From contig CAZFDT010000136.1 of NCBI GenBank assembly GCA_964518335.1, forward strand, positions 1 through 6,575: a stretch of 6,575 bases of DNA. Reading direction: 5' to 3'. The notes beneath the pieces are model-generated. The model was not told the DNA's origin. It saw only the letters and a program-made list of their open reading frames with translations, and ran no database searches. Below, in pieces: positions 1 to 6,387 of the stretch. The stretch is from CAZFDT01 sp964518335. GTDB lineage: Bacteria > Planctomycetota > Phycisphaerae > Phycisphaerales > Phycisphaeraceae. The stretch's first letter is position 1. Each line of letters begins with the position of its first letter. The translations under genes and the position numbers were made by a program.

Positions 1-1908
1 CGGGGCCGTTGAGACTCTCATACCAACTGGATCAGTTTTCGGGGAGCAGGCCACCAGGTAGAGGCTCTTCGCGTCGTAGCCGATCATGCCGCTGGCCGGG
101 TAGCGTTCCTTGCGGTCACGATTGGCCGGCCCAAGCTCAAACGTCGCCGCGTCCTGCCAACTTCGATCATCGAGCATGCCATCGGGCTTGATCGGTTCCT
201 TGAATCGCGGTACGGCCAGCCGCGGGAGTTCCGTGGTCAGACGGCCTTGGCGCGATTCGACAAAGCCGCGCAGGTGCTTGGTCGGCATGCCATTTGCGTC
301 CATCTCATCTACGATACGCGTCAGGGCAGCGATTCGCTCAAGCTTTCTCTCCACCGACTCATCCAGATTGTCTAACGCCAATTGATCACGTTTGAATTCG
401 GACGACAGGCGATCTGCGCCGGGACCAAACACCTGCACCGCCGCCTCGCCATGCTCCCGCATTGCTTCATAGTTGTGTGGATTCCATAGATAGGAGTTCG
501 CACCCACTGCATACGGTTGGTCCCACGGCCACCCGAACAGGTGTGCGTTGCCATAGATAATCTGCTTCTCCGCAATATAGTCGTCGTCGAAACGAGTCTC
601 CCACACCGGCATTGGCGGGTGACCCGTGGCGTTGGTGTTGTCCCAGAGCAGTAACTGGTGTTGACCCACATACGCGCGGAATGCGTCGGAATCGTCCTTG
701 GAGATGTGAGCCGATAGCACCTTGGGGCCGGTCCAGACCACCTGCACCGCGTCGGGCATTTCCTCGGCCATGTCCCGCAGGTAGTGCTGGTTGCCCTTCA
801 ACTGCGGAACACGGTGGTCATACAGCGAGTAGGGCGCGGGACAGAACGAGAATTCGAGGTCGGGGTATTCTTTAATCAACGTTTCATACACCCGTCTGAC
901 CAGATAGCCGTGCGCACGTCCGATCGAGTCACCAAACTTTGTCTTTTCCTCCTCATAGTTGCAGACATAGCGCTCGCCGTCGTGGCGTGTCATGTCGTCG
1001 GCGGCAATCAGAATGTGATCAAAGCCGTGCTCCGCGGCGTACCGGCAGCGTCCGATGAATGCCTCGATTTCGTCTTCATTGGCCAGGTTGATTCTCGCGT
1101 GCTGACGCTGCGCCGCGGCGTAGATGTGCAGAACGATCATGTAATCCACCAGGCCCGTGTCGTCCTTGAACGACTTCATGTCGTCGAGTGCATCCTGCCA
1201 GGTCTCGAATCTGCTCCATCGCGGCTTGTTGCCCGGTGCAAAGTCCTGCCACTCTGTGCGGTGCTGAATGGCGAAACCGCTCATCTTGTTCAGCGCACAC
1301 CAGGCCATCGCGCTCGAGTGGTACGGCAAGTAGTCACTGAAATAGCGTTCCTTCCACGCCGGCCAATCGTTGATGTCATTGGTTCGGATTCCAAATTGGC
1401 CATTTTCAACACCGATCTGCTGTATGAGCGTCGCTGCTCCATAGAACGTTCCCCGACTGTCTGTGCCCAGAACAAATACCTGCAGGTTGTCGGCACCCTC
1501 CCGAGCCCGGATCACGTAGGACTGACCGGGCAACTGCAGCCCACCGGCGTCGAAGGTGAAGCCCGTCCAAGCTTCAATGGCGGGTATATCGTCAACATAA
1601 CCAAGGGTCACTACCAAGGCGCGGCGGTCTGCCGCGGGAGCCTTGACGGTCGCCATGCCATGCTGCTCTTTCAGCCGTTGCTCCAGCAGGCGCGCTGCAA
1701 AGGTCATGGCTCCATCGGCGTCAGCGGGGACTTGGATGGTCCAGTCCTCAGTGATTGCGATGAACCGGGGATCAGTCACATTGGTTTGGACGACGGGTAA
1801 GACCTTCCCGGTGTAGTGTGGCAATTGAATGGCCCCGGCGATGGCGCCAGTCGCAACATTGCACGTCAGGATGGCTGTGATAACACGGGGCAATATGAGG
1901 TTGGTCAT
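1..1908 (-). CDS. Secreted GH84/GH20-related glycosidase with CBM9-like domain (3' end outside window)
   Basis: Reading from Met at 1908, 636 codons stay open to the left edge, so the C-terminus is missing. Residues 1-24 look like a Sec signal peptide ending AIA. Residues about 40-170 resemble the GH20b/zincin-like domain preceding GH20 and GH84 barrels, including GTFYGAATLIQQ (153-164). The barrel follows. HILIAADD ends in an Asp pair (D304-D305) at the place expected for the catalytic aspartates of GH84 beta-N-acetylglucosaminidases. WTGP (392-395) and LLWDNTNATGHPP (from about 420) match other GH84-like landmarks. The usual GH84 R-G-x-x-E-G-F-Y-G stretch after the N-terminal domain is absent; WKERYFSDYLPYHSS (185-199) stands there. 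From about 570, PDGMLDDRSWQDA and YDAKSLYLVA look like the start of a CBM9/DOMON-type beta-sandwich. Family-level glycosidase call is fairly secure; N-acetylhexosamine substrate is inference. It is the last visible gene of the cluster. Confidence 0.8.
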   Translation of the reverse strand, partial: MTNLILPRVITAILTCNVATGAIAGAIQLPHYTGKVLPVVQTNVTDPRFIAITEDWTIQVPADADGAMTFAARLLEQRLKEQHGMATVKAPAADRRALVVTLGYVDDIPAIEAWTGFTFDAGGLQLPGQSYVIRAREGADNLQVFVLGTDSRGTFYGAATLIQQIGVENGQFGIRTNDINDWPAWKERYFSDYLPYHSSAMAWCALNKMSGFAIQHRTEWQDFAPGNKPRWSRFETWQDALDDMKSFKDDTGLVDYMIVLHIYAAAQRQHARINLANEDEIEAFIGRCRYAAEHGFDHILIAADDMTRHDGERYVCNYEEEKTKFGDSIGRAHGYLVRRVYETLIKEYPDLEFSFCPAPYSLYDHRVPQLKGNQHYLRDMAEEMPDAVQVVWTGPKVLSAHISKDDSDAFRAYVGQHQLLLWDNTNATGHPPMPVWETRFDDDYIAEKQIIYGNAHLFGWPWDQPYAVGANSYLWNPHNYEAMREHGEAAVQVFGPGADRLSSEFKRDQLALDNLDESVERKLERIAALTRIVDEMDANGMPTKHLRGFVESRQGRLTTELPRLAVPRFKEPIKPDGMLDDRSWQDAATFELGPANRDRKERYPASGMIGYDAKSLYLVACSPKTDPVGMRVSTAP

Positions 1909-1914
1909 TGTCAT

Positions 1915-1918
1915 TCCT
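1915..1918 (-). promoter_or_regulatory. Ribosome binding site deciding the start of the GH84-like gene
   Basis: AGGA on the minus strand lies 6 bases before the ATG at 1908. It abuts the alternative in-frame ATG at 1914 with no spacing, so 1908 is the better start. Confidence 0.55.
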
Positions 1919-1928
1919 ATCGATCTGT

Positions 1929-1946
1929 TTCGGTACCACAACCGAA
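1929..1946 (-). other. Small hairpin in the leader of the GH84-like gene
   Basis: TTCGGT and ACCGAA form a perfect 6-bp stem with a 6-base loop, about 10 bases before the ribosome-binding site, in the 97-base gap after the pseudopilin gene. No T-run follows on the minus strand, so it does not look like an intrinsic terminator. It could affect translation or be chance. I saw no promoter of its own in this gap. Confidence 0.25.
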
Positions 1947-2005
1947 GACGGTGATGTCGCGTGTTCAGCGGGATGGCAGTTGCGGCTTGTGACGAGCAGT
2001 TGCCG

Positions 2006-2740
2006 TCAAGGAGCCAGATCGCACATTGCTTGTGTGATGTTGTCCTTCTTTGCTCCAGCGGCATGCCAGTCGGCATATAGAATATTTGCGATTTCGTCAT
2101 GAACAAACCCCACCGCGCCGCTCAAGGCGTATCCGGTGCTGAGCATCGACCAACGGGTGGTTGTCATGTTTTGCTTCCCGGCGAATCCGGTGCCCCAGTC
2201 ATTGGCGTCCGCCAGATAACCGTCGATAGCAAAGATCTGAGAGGAAGGGCGTCGCACCGTGTCAAGACGAACCATCCCAGCCATCCCGGCGGGTTGCCAG
2301 AACGGATAATCATTGCTCAATCGCAGGTATGTCCAGTACACATTGGCGACGCCACCGCTCCTGGCGAGGTTGGCAGCTATGGGACAATTCCACACTTCCT
2401 TGGCACCAGACGAACTGGCGAAGTTTCCCGGGTTAGGCAGATATCCATCGCGGGCCATTTTCATGGGCCACCAGTTCGGACTCATGCCCGAACCCCCGGC
2501 GTACTGTGTGTAGGGTTCATAGACGACCGACTTATTGTCCATCGCGTAGAGGCCGACGCCAACGCCCATCTGTCTGAGGTTGGACAAACAGATCACCGCC
2601 TGCGACGCTTTGCGGGCGTTGCCCAGGACGGGAAGCAGGATGGATATTAGCAGTGCGATGATGGATATGACCACCAATAGCTCGATGAGCGTAAATCCCA
2701 TTGGAGACGACGCACCTGCAGAGGTCGTAGATCGTTGCAT
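2006..2740 (-). CDS. Type II secretion/type IV pilus-like pseudopilin (prepilin-type N-terminal domain)
   Basis: The 244-residue product begins with a 15-residue leader ending MG, followed by FTLIELLVVISIIALLISI. This is a class III prepilin signal: cleavage by prepilin peptidase is expected between G15 and F16, with the conserved Glu at mature position 5 (E20). The membrane/assembly helix runs to about residue 39. The rest is a globular domain with cysteines at 51, 119 and 240. Near the C-terminus VHDEIANILYADWH places H214 and D224 nine residues apart, matching the H-X9-DG signature of pseudopilins abundant in Planctomycetota and Lentisphaerota, but with Trp in place of the Gly. Such proteins are thought to join secretion pseudopili or surface fibres; the role here is unknown. 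It starts 9 bases after the regulator's stop codon, so translational coupling is likely. No other secretion gene is nearby, so it would rely on machinery encoded elsewhere. Confidence 0.92.
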   Translation of the reverse strand: MQRSTTSAGASSPMGFTLIELLVVISIIALLISILLPVLGNARKASQAVICLSNLRQMGVGVGLYAMDNKSVVYEPYTQYAGGSGMSPNWWPMKMARDGYLPNPGNFASSSGAKEVWNCPIAANLARSGGVANVYWTYLRLSNDYPFWQPAGMAGMVRLDTVRRPSSQIFAIDGYLADANDWGTGFAGKQNMTTTRWSMLSTGYALSGAVGFVHDEIANILYADWHAAGAKKDNITQAMCDLAP

Positions 2741-2747
2741 AAGCGAA

Positions 2748-2751
2748 CCTC
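2748..2751 (-). promoter_or_regulatory. Pseudopilin ribosome binding site overlapping the regulator stop codon
   Basis: GAGG on the minus strand lies 7 bases before the ATG at 2740. It shares bases 2750-2751 with the TGA of the LacI-family gene, so a ribosome ending the regulator sits on the pilin initiation site. Confidence 0.7.
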
Positions 2752-3841
2752 ACATTCCCGGCCGAGTGATCTTTGGGGGCGGGGCACAAGATTCACGCAG
2801 CAGAAGCCGGGTCGGCATCTCCGTGTGGACCGGAACATCCTTGTCGCCTTGGATCAGTTTCATGATGATCTCGATCGCCTTCCGTCCAAGCTCAAGCGAC
2901 GGCTGTTTGACACTTGTCAGCGCCGGCGTGAGAAAGGCGCCCTCCTGCATACCCGCGAACCCGGCCAGCGAGATGTCGCCGGGAATCGAAAGCCCGGATC
3001 TGCGTAAACCCATGCTCAGTTGGATGGCCAGCGGATCGTTGCCCGCGAAGACAGCGGTGGGTCGGGGCGACATGGCCAGCACTCTGCTGACCGCAACATC
3101 TGCGTCATCGTAATCCCAGCCCTCGGCCGCGATGATCATCTCATCGTCCACCTGGAGACCGGCACTTCGCATGGCGTCGAGGTAGCCGTCCTTTCGGCAC
3201 TGGGCGGAGTAGGAGTTGTTCTGCGCGGTGACGTGGCAGATACGCCGATGCCCAAGGTTGATCAGATACTGACAGATATCCCTTGCGCCCTCCCGGCCCT
3301 GACAGCCGAGATAGTGCCCCGGCGCGCCCGGCACCATTTCATCCACGAACAGCAGCGGAACGCCGGCATCCGTCACGCTCTTGAATACTGCCGCATCCTC
3401 ATGCTTGGGATTAGGCACCACGATCAGCCCATCGACCTGCCGCTCCAGCAGGAAGCGAATCTCCAATGCCGATGTTGCCGACGGATTTGTATCGCGGTGG
3501 CACACCACGACGTGGTAGCCCGCATCGCGAGCTGCGCATTCCAGCGATTTGAACACTTCCCCCCAGAAAGAATGAAACAAATGCTGACTCACCAGACCCA
3601 GCGCGTAGGTCTTCCGCGTCACCAGACTGGCGGCGGACATGTTCTTGCGGTAACCCATGCTGTTGGCGACCTCGAGAATGTGGCGCCGCAGCCCCTGACT
3701 GACGCGGTCGCTTCCTCTCAGCGCCCGGTTAACCGTCGGATAGCTGACCCCGGCCAGCTTCGCTACTTCTCTTTGTGTGGGAGCCTTGACTGCCATCGGC
3801 GAATCACTCACAGTTGCGGACATCGAAGAACGAAGACGCAT
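2750..3841 (-). CDS. LacI-family transcriptional regulator
   Basis: From Met at 3841 the product is 363 residues, close to the usual 330-360 plus about 15 extra at the N-terminus. TQREVAKLAGVSYPTVNRAL (22-41) is the LacI helix-turn-helix with Tyr-Pro at the specificity positions. The hinge helix follows at about 64-74 and keeps the Leu (L73) that wedges into the central CpG of operators, but has Lys and Ala where Pro and Arg are usual. Residues 79-350 form the periplasmic-binding-protein-like ligand domain, with VDGLIVVP, FAGND (265-269) and LTSVKQPSLELGRKA. GFAG (294-297) lacks the usual Asp of GFD. The ligand is probably a sugar released by the adjacent glycosidases (inference). The start is unsure: Met at 3841, 3823 and 3796 are in frame and none has a good ribosome-binding site; 3796 gives the most typical length. 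The gene lies 34-79 bases after the GH32-like gene. Confidence 0.95.
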   Translation of the reverse strand: MRLRSSMSATVSDSPMAVKAPTQREVAKLAGVSYPTVNRALRGSDRVSQGLRRHILEVANSMGYRKNMSAASLVTRKTYALGLVSQHLFHSFWGEVFKSLECAARDAGYHVVVCHRDTNPSATSALEIRFLLERQVDGLIVVPNPKHEDAAVFKSVTDAGVPLLFVDEMVPGAPGHYLGCQGREGARDICQYLINLGHRRICHVTAQNNSYSAQCRKDGYLDAMRSAGLQVDDEMIIAAEGWDYDDADVAVSRVLAMSPRPTAVFAGNDPLAIQLSMGLRRSGLSIPGDISLAGFAGMQEGAFLTPALTSVKQPSLELGRKAIEIIMKLIQGDKDVPVHTEMPTRLLLRESCAPPPKITRPGM

Positions 3842-3875
3842 CCAAATACGACAACCAGATGCCGATCGTCGTCAA

Positions 3876-5387
3876 CTACACCACCTCGATCGGCGACATC
3901 GTCCAAACCTTCATCTCATGCACGGCACAATCCGCGTCCCGGGCTGACACAGACATCCCTTGACTGTCTGCACGTGTCGGGTAAATGCGTTGGGCCATGT
4001 ATTGGCCGCTGGCGAACACTTCAATGATCGAACGATCCAGAAAAATCCGCAACTCCAGGGGCTCGCCCGACTTCAACTGGAACGGCGCGACCTGAATCCG
4101 CACATCGCGGTGCGGCTTGCCCGGCGCAAAGACGGGGTAGGCCTGGTACACGTCCGGATTCAGGCTCGACCTTGTGGTATCGATCGCGATCGTGCCTTCA
4201 GCGGTGTTGACCACGATCCGGGTTTCTTCCTCGCGGTCGGGGGACGCACACACGCTCAATATCAGCGTTCCGCCCTTGGAAACGTCCGCCTGAAGTCGGA
4301 CTTCCGCGACATCGCCCCGGAACTCATCGACCCGATGCACAGAGTCGGCAGGGATGACAACCCCGGTGAGGCACACCGCTTGGCTGCGAAGTGCCTGCAA
4401 CTCGGCCGGAGGAGCCATGTGCAGCATTCCGTTGCGCCCGAGACTGAGCACTCGCGGCATGGTCATCACACCCAGCTCGTGCGGGAACTTGCCTGCGCTG
4501 CACTGGCCCAGGACCCAGCCCCACGATAGCCGCCTTCCCCGCGCGTCAAGCAGGCTCTCGGATGCGAAGCACGAGCCGCCGGGGTGGTTGATTCGGTGAT
4601 GCTCCTCGGGAATGAATACGTGGTCTTCGTATCGCCCCAGGTAATAGCGCTCGCCCCGCGCATGACTGATGCACATCAGGACGTGGCGGCCGCCAAGCTC
4701 AAAGAAATCGGGGCAGGCACAGTCTTCTTCCTCACCGGTCCATTGTGGATCGGGGGAATAGAACTGCCGCAAGAACTCCCACTCAACCAGATCGGCCGAT
4801 CGAAACAAGTAGGCGGTATCAGACTTGTCGTCAGGCTTCACCTTTCCGCCGAGGATGGCATAGGTGGTGCCGCCCTCCACCCAGGCGTGCGGATCGAAGA
4901 CGTTGTACACGCCCCAACCTGGGTCGCCCTCCTTGGTCGCCTCCGGGATCACCGGGTTGTGGAGGCTCTTGTGCCAGACCTCCAGCTCGTCGTCCTCGGA
5001 GGTTGCGATGCATGTACCCGAGCCTAACCCGTGGTAGATGATCGTGGGCACACCGCGATGATTGATGAACGCATTGCCGCTGAAAATCCCTCGTTCGGGA
5101 TCTTCCGCACGAGGCGCCAAGGCGATCGGATGCCGCTTCCAGCGGATCAGGTCGGCACTGGACACGTGCCCCCAGCAGGGACCGTGATCGTCGTGAATAT
5201 AAAAGAGGTGGTACCGGCCCTTCCAGAAAAGGGCACCGTTGGGATCGAACGGGAACGCGTTGCCTTCGGGACAGGAAAAATGATAGGCCGGCCGGGACCG
5301 CTGATTAAACGCGGACGTCGCTACGCGCTTGTGATCTTCGCGCGGTTGCGGCACCGCCATCTCGGGTTGTGCGTGAATGACTGGCAT
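3876..5387 (-). CDS. GH32/GH43-superfamily glycosidase, possibly fructan- or sucrose-type, with altered motifs
   Basis: The product is 503 residues from Met at 5387. An in-frame ATG at 5402 lacks a ribosome-binding site, whereas GAGGG lies 8 bases before 5387. No signal peptide is visible, so a cytoplasmic location is likely. The five-bladed propeller starts with FDPNG; D48 is the expected nucleophile of the family WMNDPNG motif. Next come WGHVSSADLIRW and FSGN (about 102-105). VFDPHAW (163-169) sits where family members have FRDP, keeping the transition-state Asp (D165) but with Phe for Arg. EEEDCACPDFF (219-229) sits where ECPD carries the acid/base Glu; here Ala precedes Cys-Pro-Asp. The C-terminal beta-sandwich typical of GH32 ends with LRIFLDRSIIEVFASG (about 446-461). 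Known members hydrolyse fructosides such as sucrose, levan or inulin; with these changes the substrate is uncertain. It lies between a PEP-CTERM gene and a LacI regulator, supporting a sugar-use role. Confidence 0.88.
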   Translation of the reverse strand: MPVIHAQPEMAVPQPREDHKRVATSAFNQRSRPAYHFSCPEGNAFPFDPNGALFWKGRYHLFYIHDDHGPCWGHVSSADLIRWKRHPIALAPRAEDPERGIFSGNAFINHRGVPTIIYHGLGSGTCIATSEDDELEVWHKSLHNPVIPEATKEGDPGWGVYNVFDPHAWVEGGTTYAILGGKVKPDDKSDTAYLFRSADLVEWEFLRQFYSPDPQWTGEEEDCACPDFFELGGRHVLMCISHARGERYYLGRYEDHVFIPEEHHRINHPGGSCFASESLLDARGRRLSWGWVLGQCSAGKFPHELGVMTMPRVLSLGRNGMLHMAPPAELQALRSQAVCLTGVVIPADSVHRVDEFRGDVAEVRLQADVSKGGTLILSVCASPDREEETRIVVNTAEGTIAIDTTRSSLNPDVYQAYPVFAPGKPHRDVRIQVAPFQLKSGEPLELRIFLDRSIIEVFASGQYMAQRIYPTRADSQGMSVSARDADCAVHEMKVWTMSPIEVV

Positions 5388-5395
5388 CGTAATGG

Positions 5396-5400
5396 CCCTC
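5396..5400 (-). promoter_or_regulatory. Ribosome binding site deciding the start of the GH32-like gene
   Basis: GAGGG on the minus strand lies 8 bases before the ATG at 5387. Its first base falls in the alternative ATG at 5402-5400, which itself has no upstream purine-rich site. Confidence 0.55.
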
Positions 5401-5416
5401 ATGCAATACCGCGTAC

Positions 5417-5437
5417 CGCCGCTAAGCGATCGCGGCG
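5417..5437 (-). other. Intercistronic GC hairpin between PEP-CTERM and GH32-like genes
   Basis: CGCCGC and GCGGCG form a perfect 6-bp GC stem with a 9-base loop containing most of a GCGATCGC palindrome. It starts 13 bases after the PEP-CTERM stop codon. No T-run follows, so it is more likely a processing or mRNA-stability element, or a leaky terminator, than a full stop. Such an element could leave the first gene better expressed than the rest (inference). Confidence 0.4.
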
Positions 5438-5450
5438 AGTTTCATTGGTG

Positions 5451-6155
5451 TTAGACCTTGCGACGCCGAACGAGCATAAGCAATCCGGCCGCACCGATGA
5501 GCGCAAGCGAGGCCGGTTCGGGGACCGGCACTAAGTCGATTGACACTGCATCGAGGGGACCGTTGCTGCCAAGTCCGCCCGAATGGAAGACGAAGTTCAT
5601 CTCCGCCGTCGGAATCACCCACGAGGGCCCATTGGTTGTCGGCGCAAACGTGGCGTTGCTGGTGTCAAACAACGAGGTCCATGCATTGTCACTTACGAAG
5701 GTCACCTGGCTCCCACTCATGGTCATGGTCCAATCGCCCTGGAGAAAGACCGAGTTGTTTGAGGCGATGGCCAACGCATAGGTCTGGAGGGGGCCACCAC
5801 CACTACGCATAGCCACATCTATCTTCTTGGTGGTCTCGTTAGTTGTGAACTTGATCAGGTTATTTCCAGCAGCATCAGAAAAACCGACGGAGACGAACTT
5901 ATTGTGACCCGATCCCCACCCGGTCAGATCGATGGTGTAGTCACCGTCGGTGGCTTGGAAGGCATCAATGGTCCGAATGCTGCTGCCTTGCGTCACGGTG
6001 ACCTTGGAGGAGGCCACGGTCACAGTACCGGCCGACGTCCACTTGGCCCCATCCAACGAGTCGCCCAAAAAATGATCCTGAAAGACGACATCAGCGCGAG
6101 CCAAACTTGCACTCACCAAAACAGCCCCAATGATCCACATCCAGTTTGCTTTCAT
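5451..6155 (-). CDS. PEP-CTERM sorting-domain protein with lectin/LamG-like body
   Basis: The 234-residue product begins with a clear Sec signal peptide (positive start, hydrophobic core, cleavage after ARA at about residue 21). It ends with VPEP (211-214), a hydrophobic helix and RRRK, the tripartite PEP-CTERM signal recognised by exosortase systems. The body is rich in Ser, Thr, Gly and Asn and strongly beta-like. It opens with VVFQDHFLGDSLDGAKW, a pattern common at the start of concanavalin A-like (GH16/LamG-type) domains. No GH16 catalytic ExDxxE motif is present, so a binding or structural role is more likely than catalysis (inference). AAGGAG lies 8 bases before the ATG, the best ribosome-binding site in the window, and the gene is first after the predicted promoter, so it is probably the most strongly expressed. 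Exosortase and exopolysaccharide genes normally linked to this sorting signal are not in the window. Confidence 0.9.
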   Translation of the reverse strand: MKANWMWIIGAVLVSASLARADVVFQDHFLGDSLDGAKWTSAGTVTVASSKVTVTQGSSIRTIDAFQATDGDYTIDLTGWGSGHNKFVSVGFSDAAGNNLIKFTTNETTKKIDVAMRSGGGPLQTYALAIASNNSVFLQGDWTMTMSGSQVTFVSDNAWTSLFDTSNATFAPTTNGPSWVIPTAEMNFVFHSGGLGSNGPLDAVSIDLVPVPEPASLALIGAAGLLMLVRRRKV

Positions 6156-6163
6156 CGCGCATT

Positions 6164-6169
6164 CTCCTT
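6164..6169 (-). promoter_or_regulatory. Strong ribosome binding site of the PEP-CTERM gene
   Basis: AAGGAG on the minus strand with 8-base spacing to the ATG at 6155, close to ideal and stronger than any other site in the cluster. Confidence 0.8.
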
Positions 6170-6233
6170 ATTCGATTTCTCGATCACATGATCCAAGCCA
6201 GGCGAACACCGCCCAGACCTTAGATTGCGGGCC

Positions 6234-6262
6234 ATCATATGCTACTCGTATAGCCTTGTCAA
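6234..6262 (-). promoter_or_regulatory. Sigma70-type promoter of the cluster
   Basis: On the minus strand TTGACA (6262-6257), a 17-base spacer, and TATGAT (6239-6234) match the -35 and -10 consensus at 11 of 12 positions with ideal spacing. Transcription should begin near 6227, giving a leader of about 72 bases before the PEP-CTERM start. The spacer carries the operator-like repeat described separately, so a bound repressor would block polymerase directly. Confidence 0.75.
6241..6254. promoter_or_regulatory. Candidate LacI-family operator within the promoter spacer
   Basis: GCTACTCGTATAGC has perfect 4-base arms (GCTA and TAGC) and a central CG, the layout bound by LacI-family dimers, whose hinge leucines insert at a central CpG. 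It fits wholly between the -35 and -10 boxes. The LacI-type regulator encoded in the same cluster keeps that leucine and is the natural candidate ligand. Binding is inferred, not shown. Confidence 0.55.
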
Positions 6263-6372
6263 TGGAAACTTCCCCTGAGCAGAGTTACTGATGTAAACCA
6301 TACTTATAGCGGTGTTTATGTGTTATCGCTCTTGGAAGTGAAACCGAATTCACGATGAATGTCGATGGTAAA

Positions 6373-6387
6373 GCTACTCGTATTAGC
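6373..6387. promoter_or_regulatory. Second copy of the operator-like site, upstream of the promoter
   Basis: GCTACTCGTATTAGC shares its first 11 bases exactly with the promoter site, and again ends in TAGC, but one extra base separates the arms. It lies 132 bases further upstream. It may be an auxiliary operator or the site of a divergent promoter; the added base makes symmetric dimer binding weaker or different. Confidence 0.4.

Noticed and set aside
784..1800. Long plus-strand open frame of 338 codons
   Set aside because: It lies opposite the GH84-like gene, shows no domain motif, and the minus-strand frame has signal peptide, catalytic pair and family landmarks. It is a high-GC antisense shadow.
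1860..1864. Lipoprotein signal in the GH84-like protein (Cys at residue 16)
   Set aside because: The residue before the Cys is Thr, which does not fit a lipobox; an ordinary signal peptide ending AIA fits better.
1909..2005. Separate promoter for the GH84-like gene (TTGACG at the pseudopilin stop)
   Set aside because: No -10-like sequence is found at 16-18 bases from that hexamer, which also includes the pseudopilin stop codon.
2099..3113. Plus-strand open frames opposite the pseudopilin and regulator
   Set aside because: Low-complexity translations with no motifs, fully covered by well-supported minus-strand genes.
3020..4027. Plus-strand open frame of 335 codons
   Set aside because: It is antisense to the LacI-family gene and the 3' end of the GH32-like gene, is rich in His and Arg, and has no recognisable fold.
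5031..5534. Plus-strand open frame crossing the PEP-CTERM/GH32-like junction
   Set aside because: It spans two supported genes and their gap, with no family signature.
6182..6193. Palindrome GATCACATGATC in the PEP-CTERM leader
   Set aside because: The arms are only 5 bases around a 2-base centre and consist mostly of GATC; too weak to assign as an operator or RNA element.
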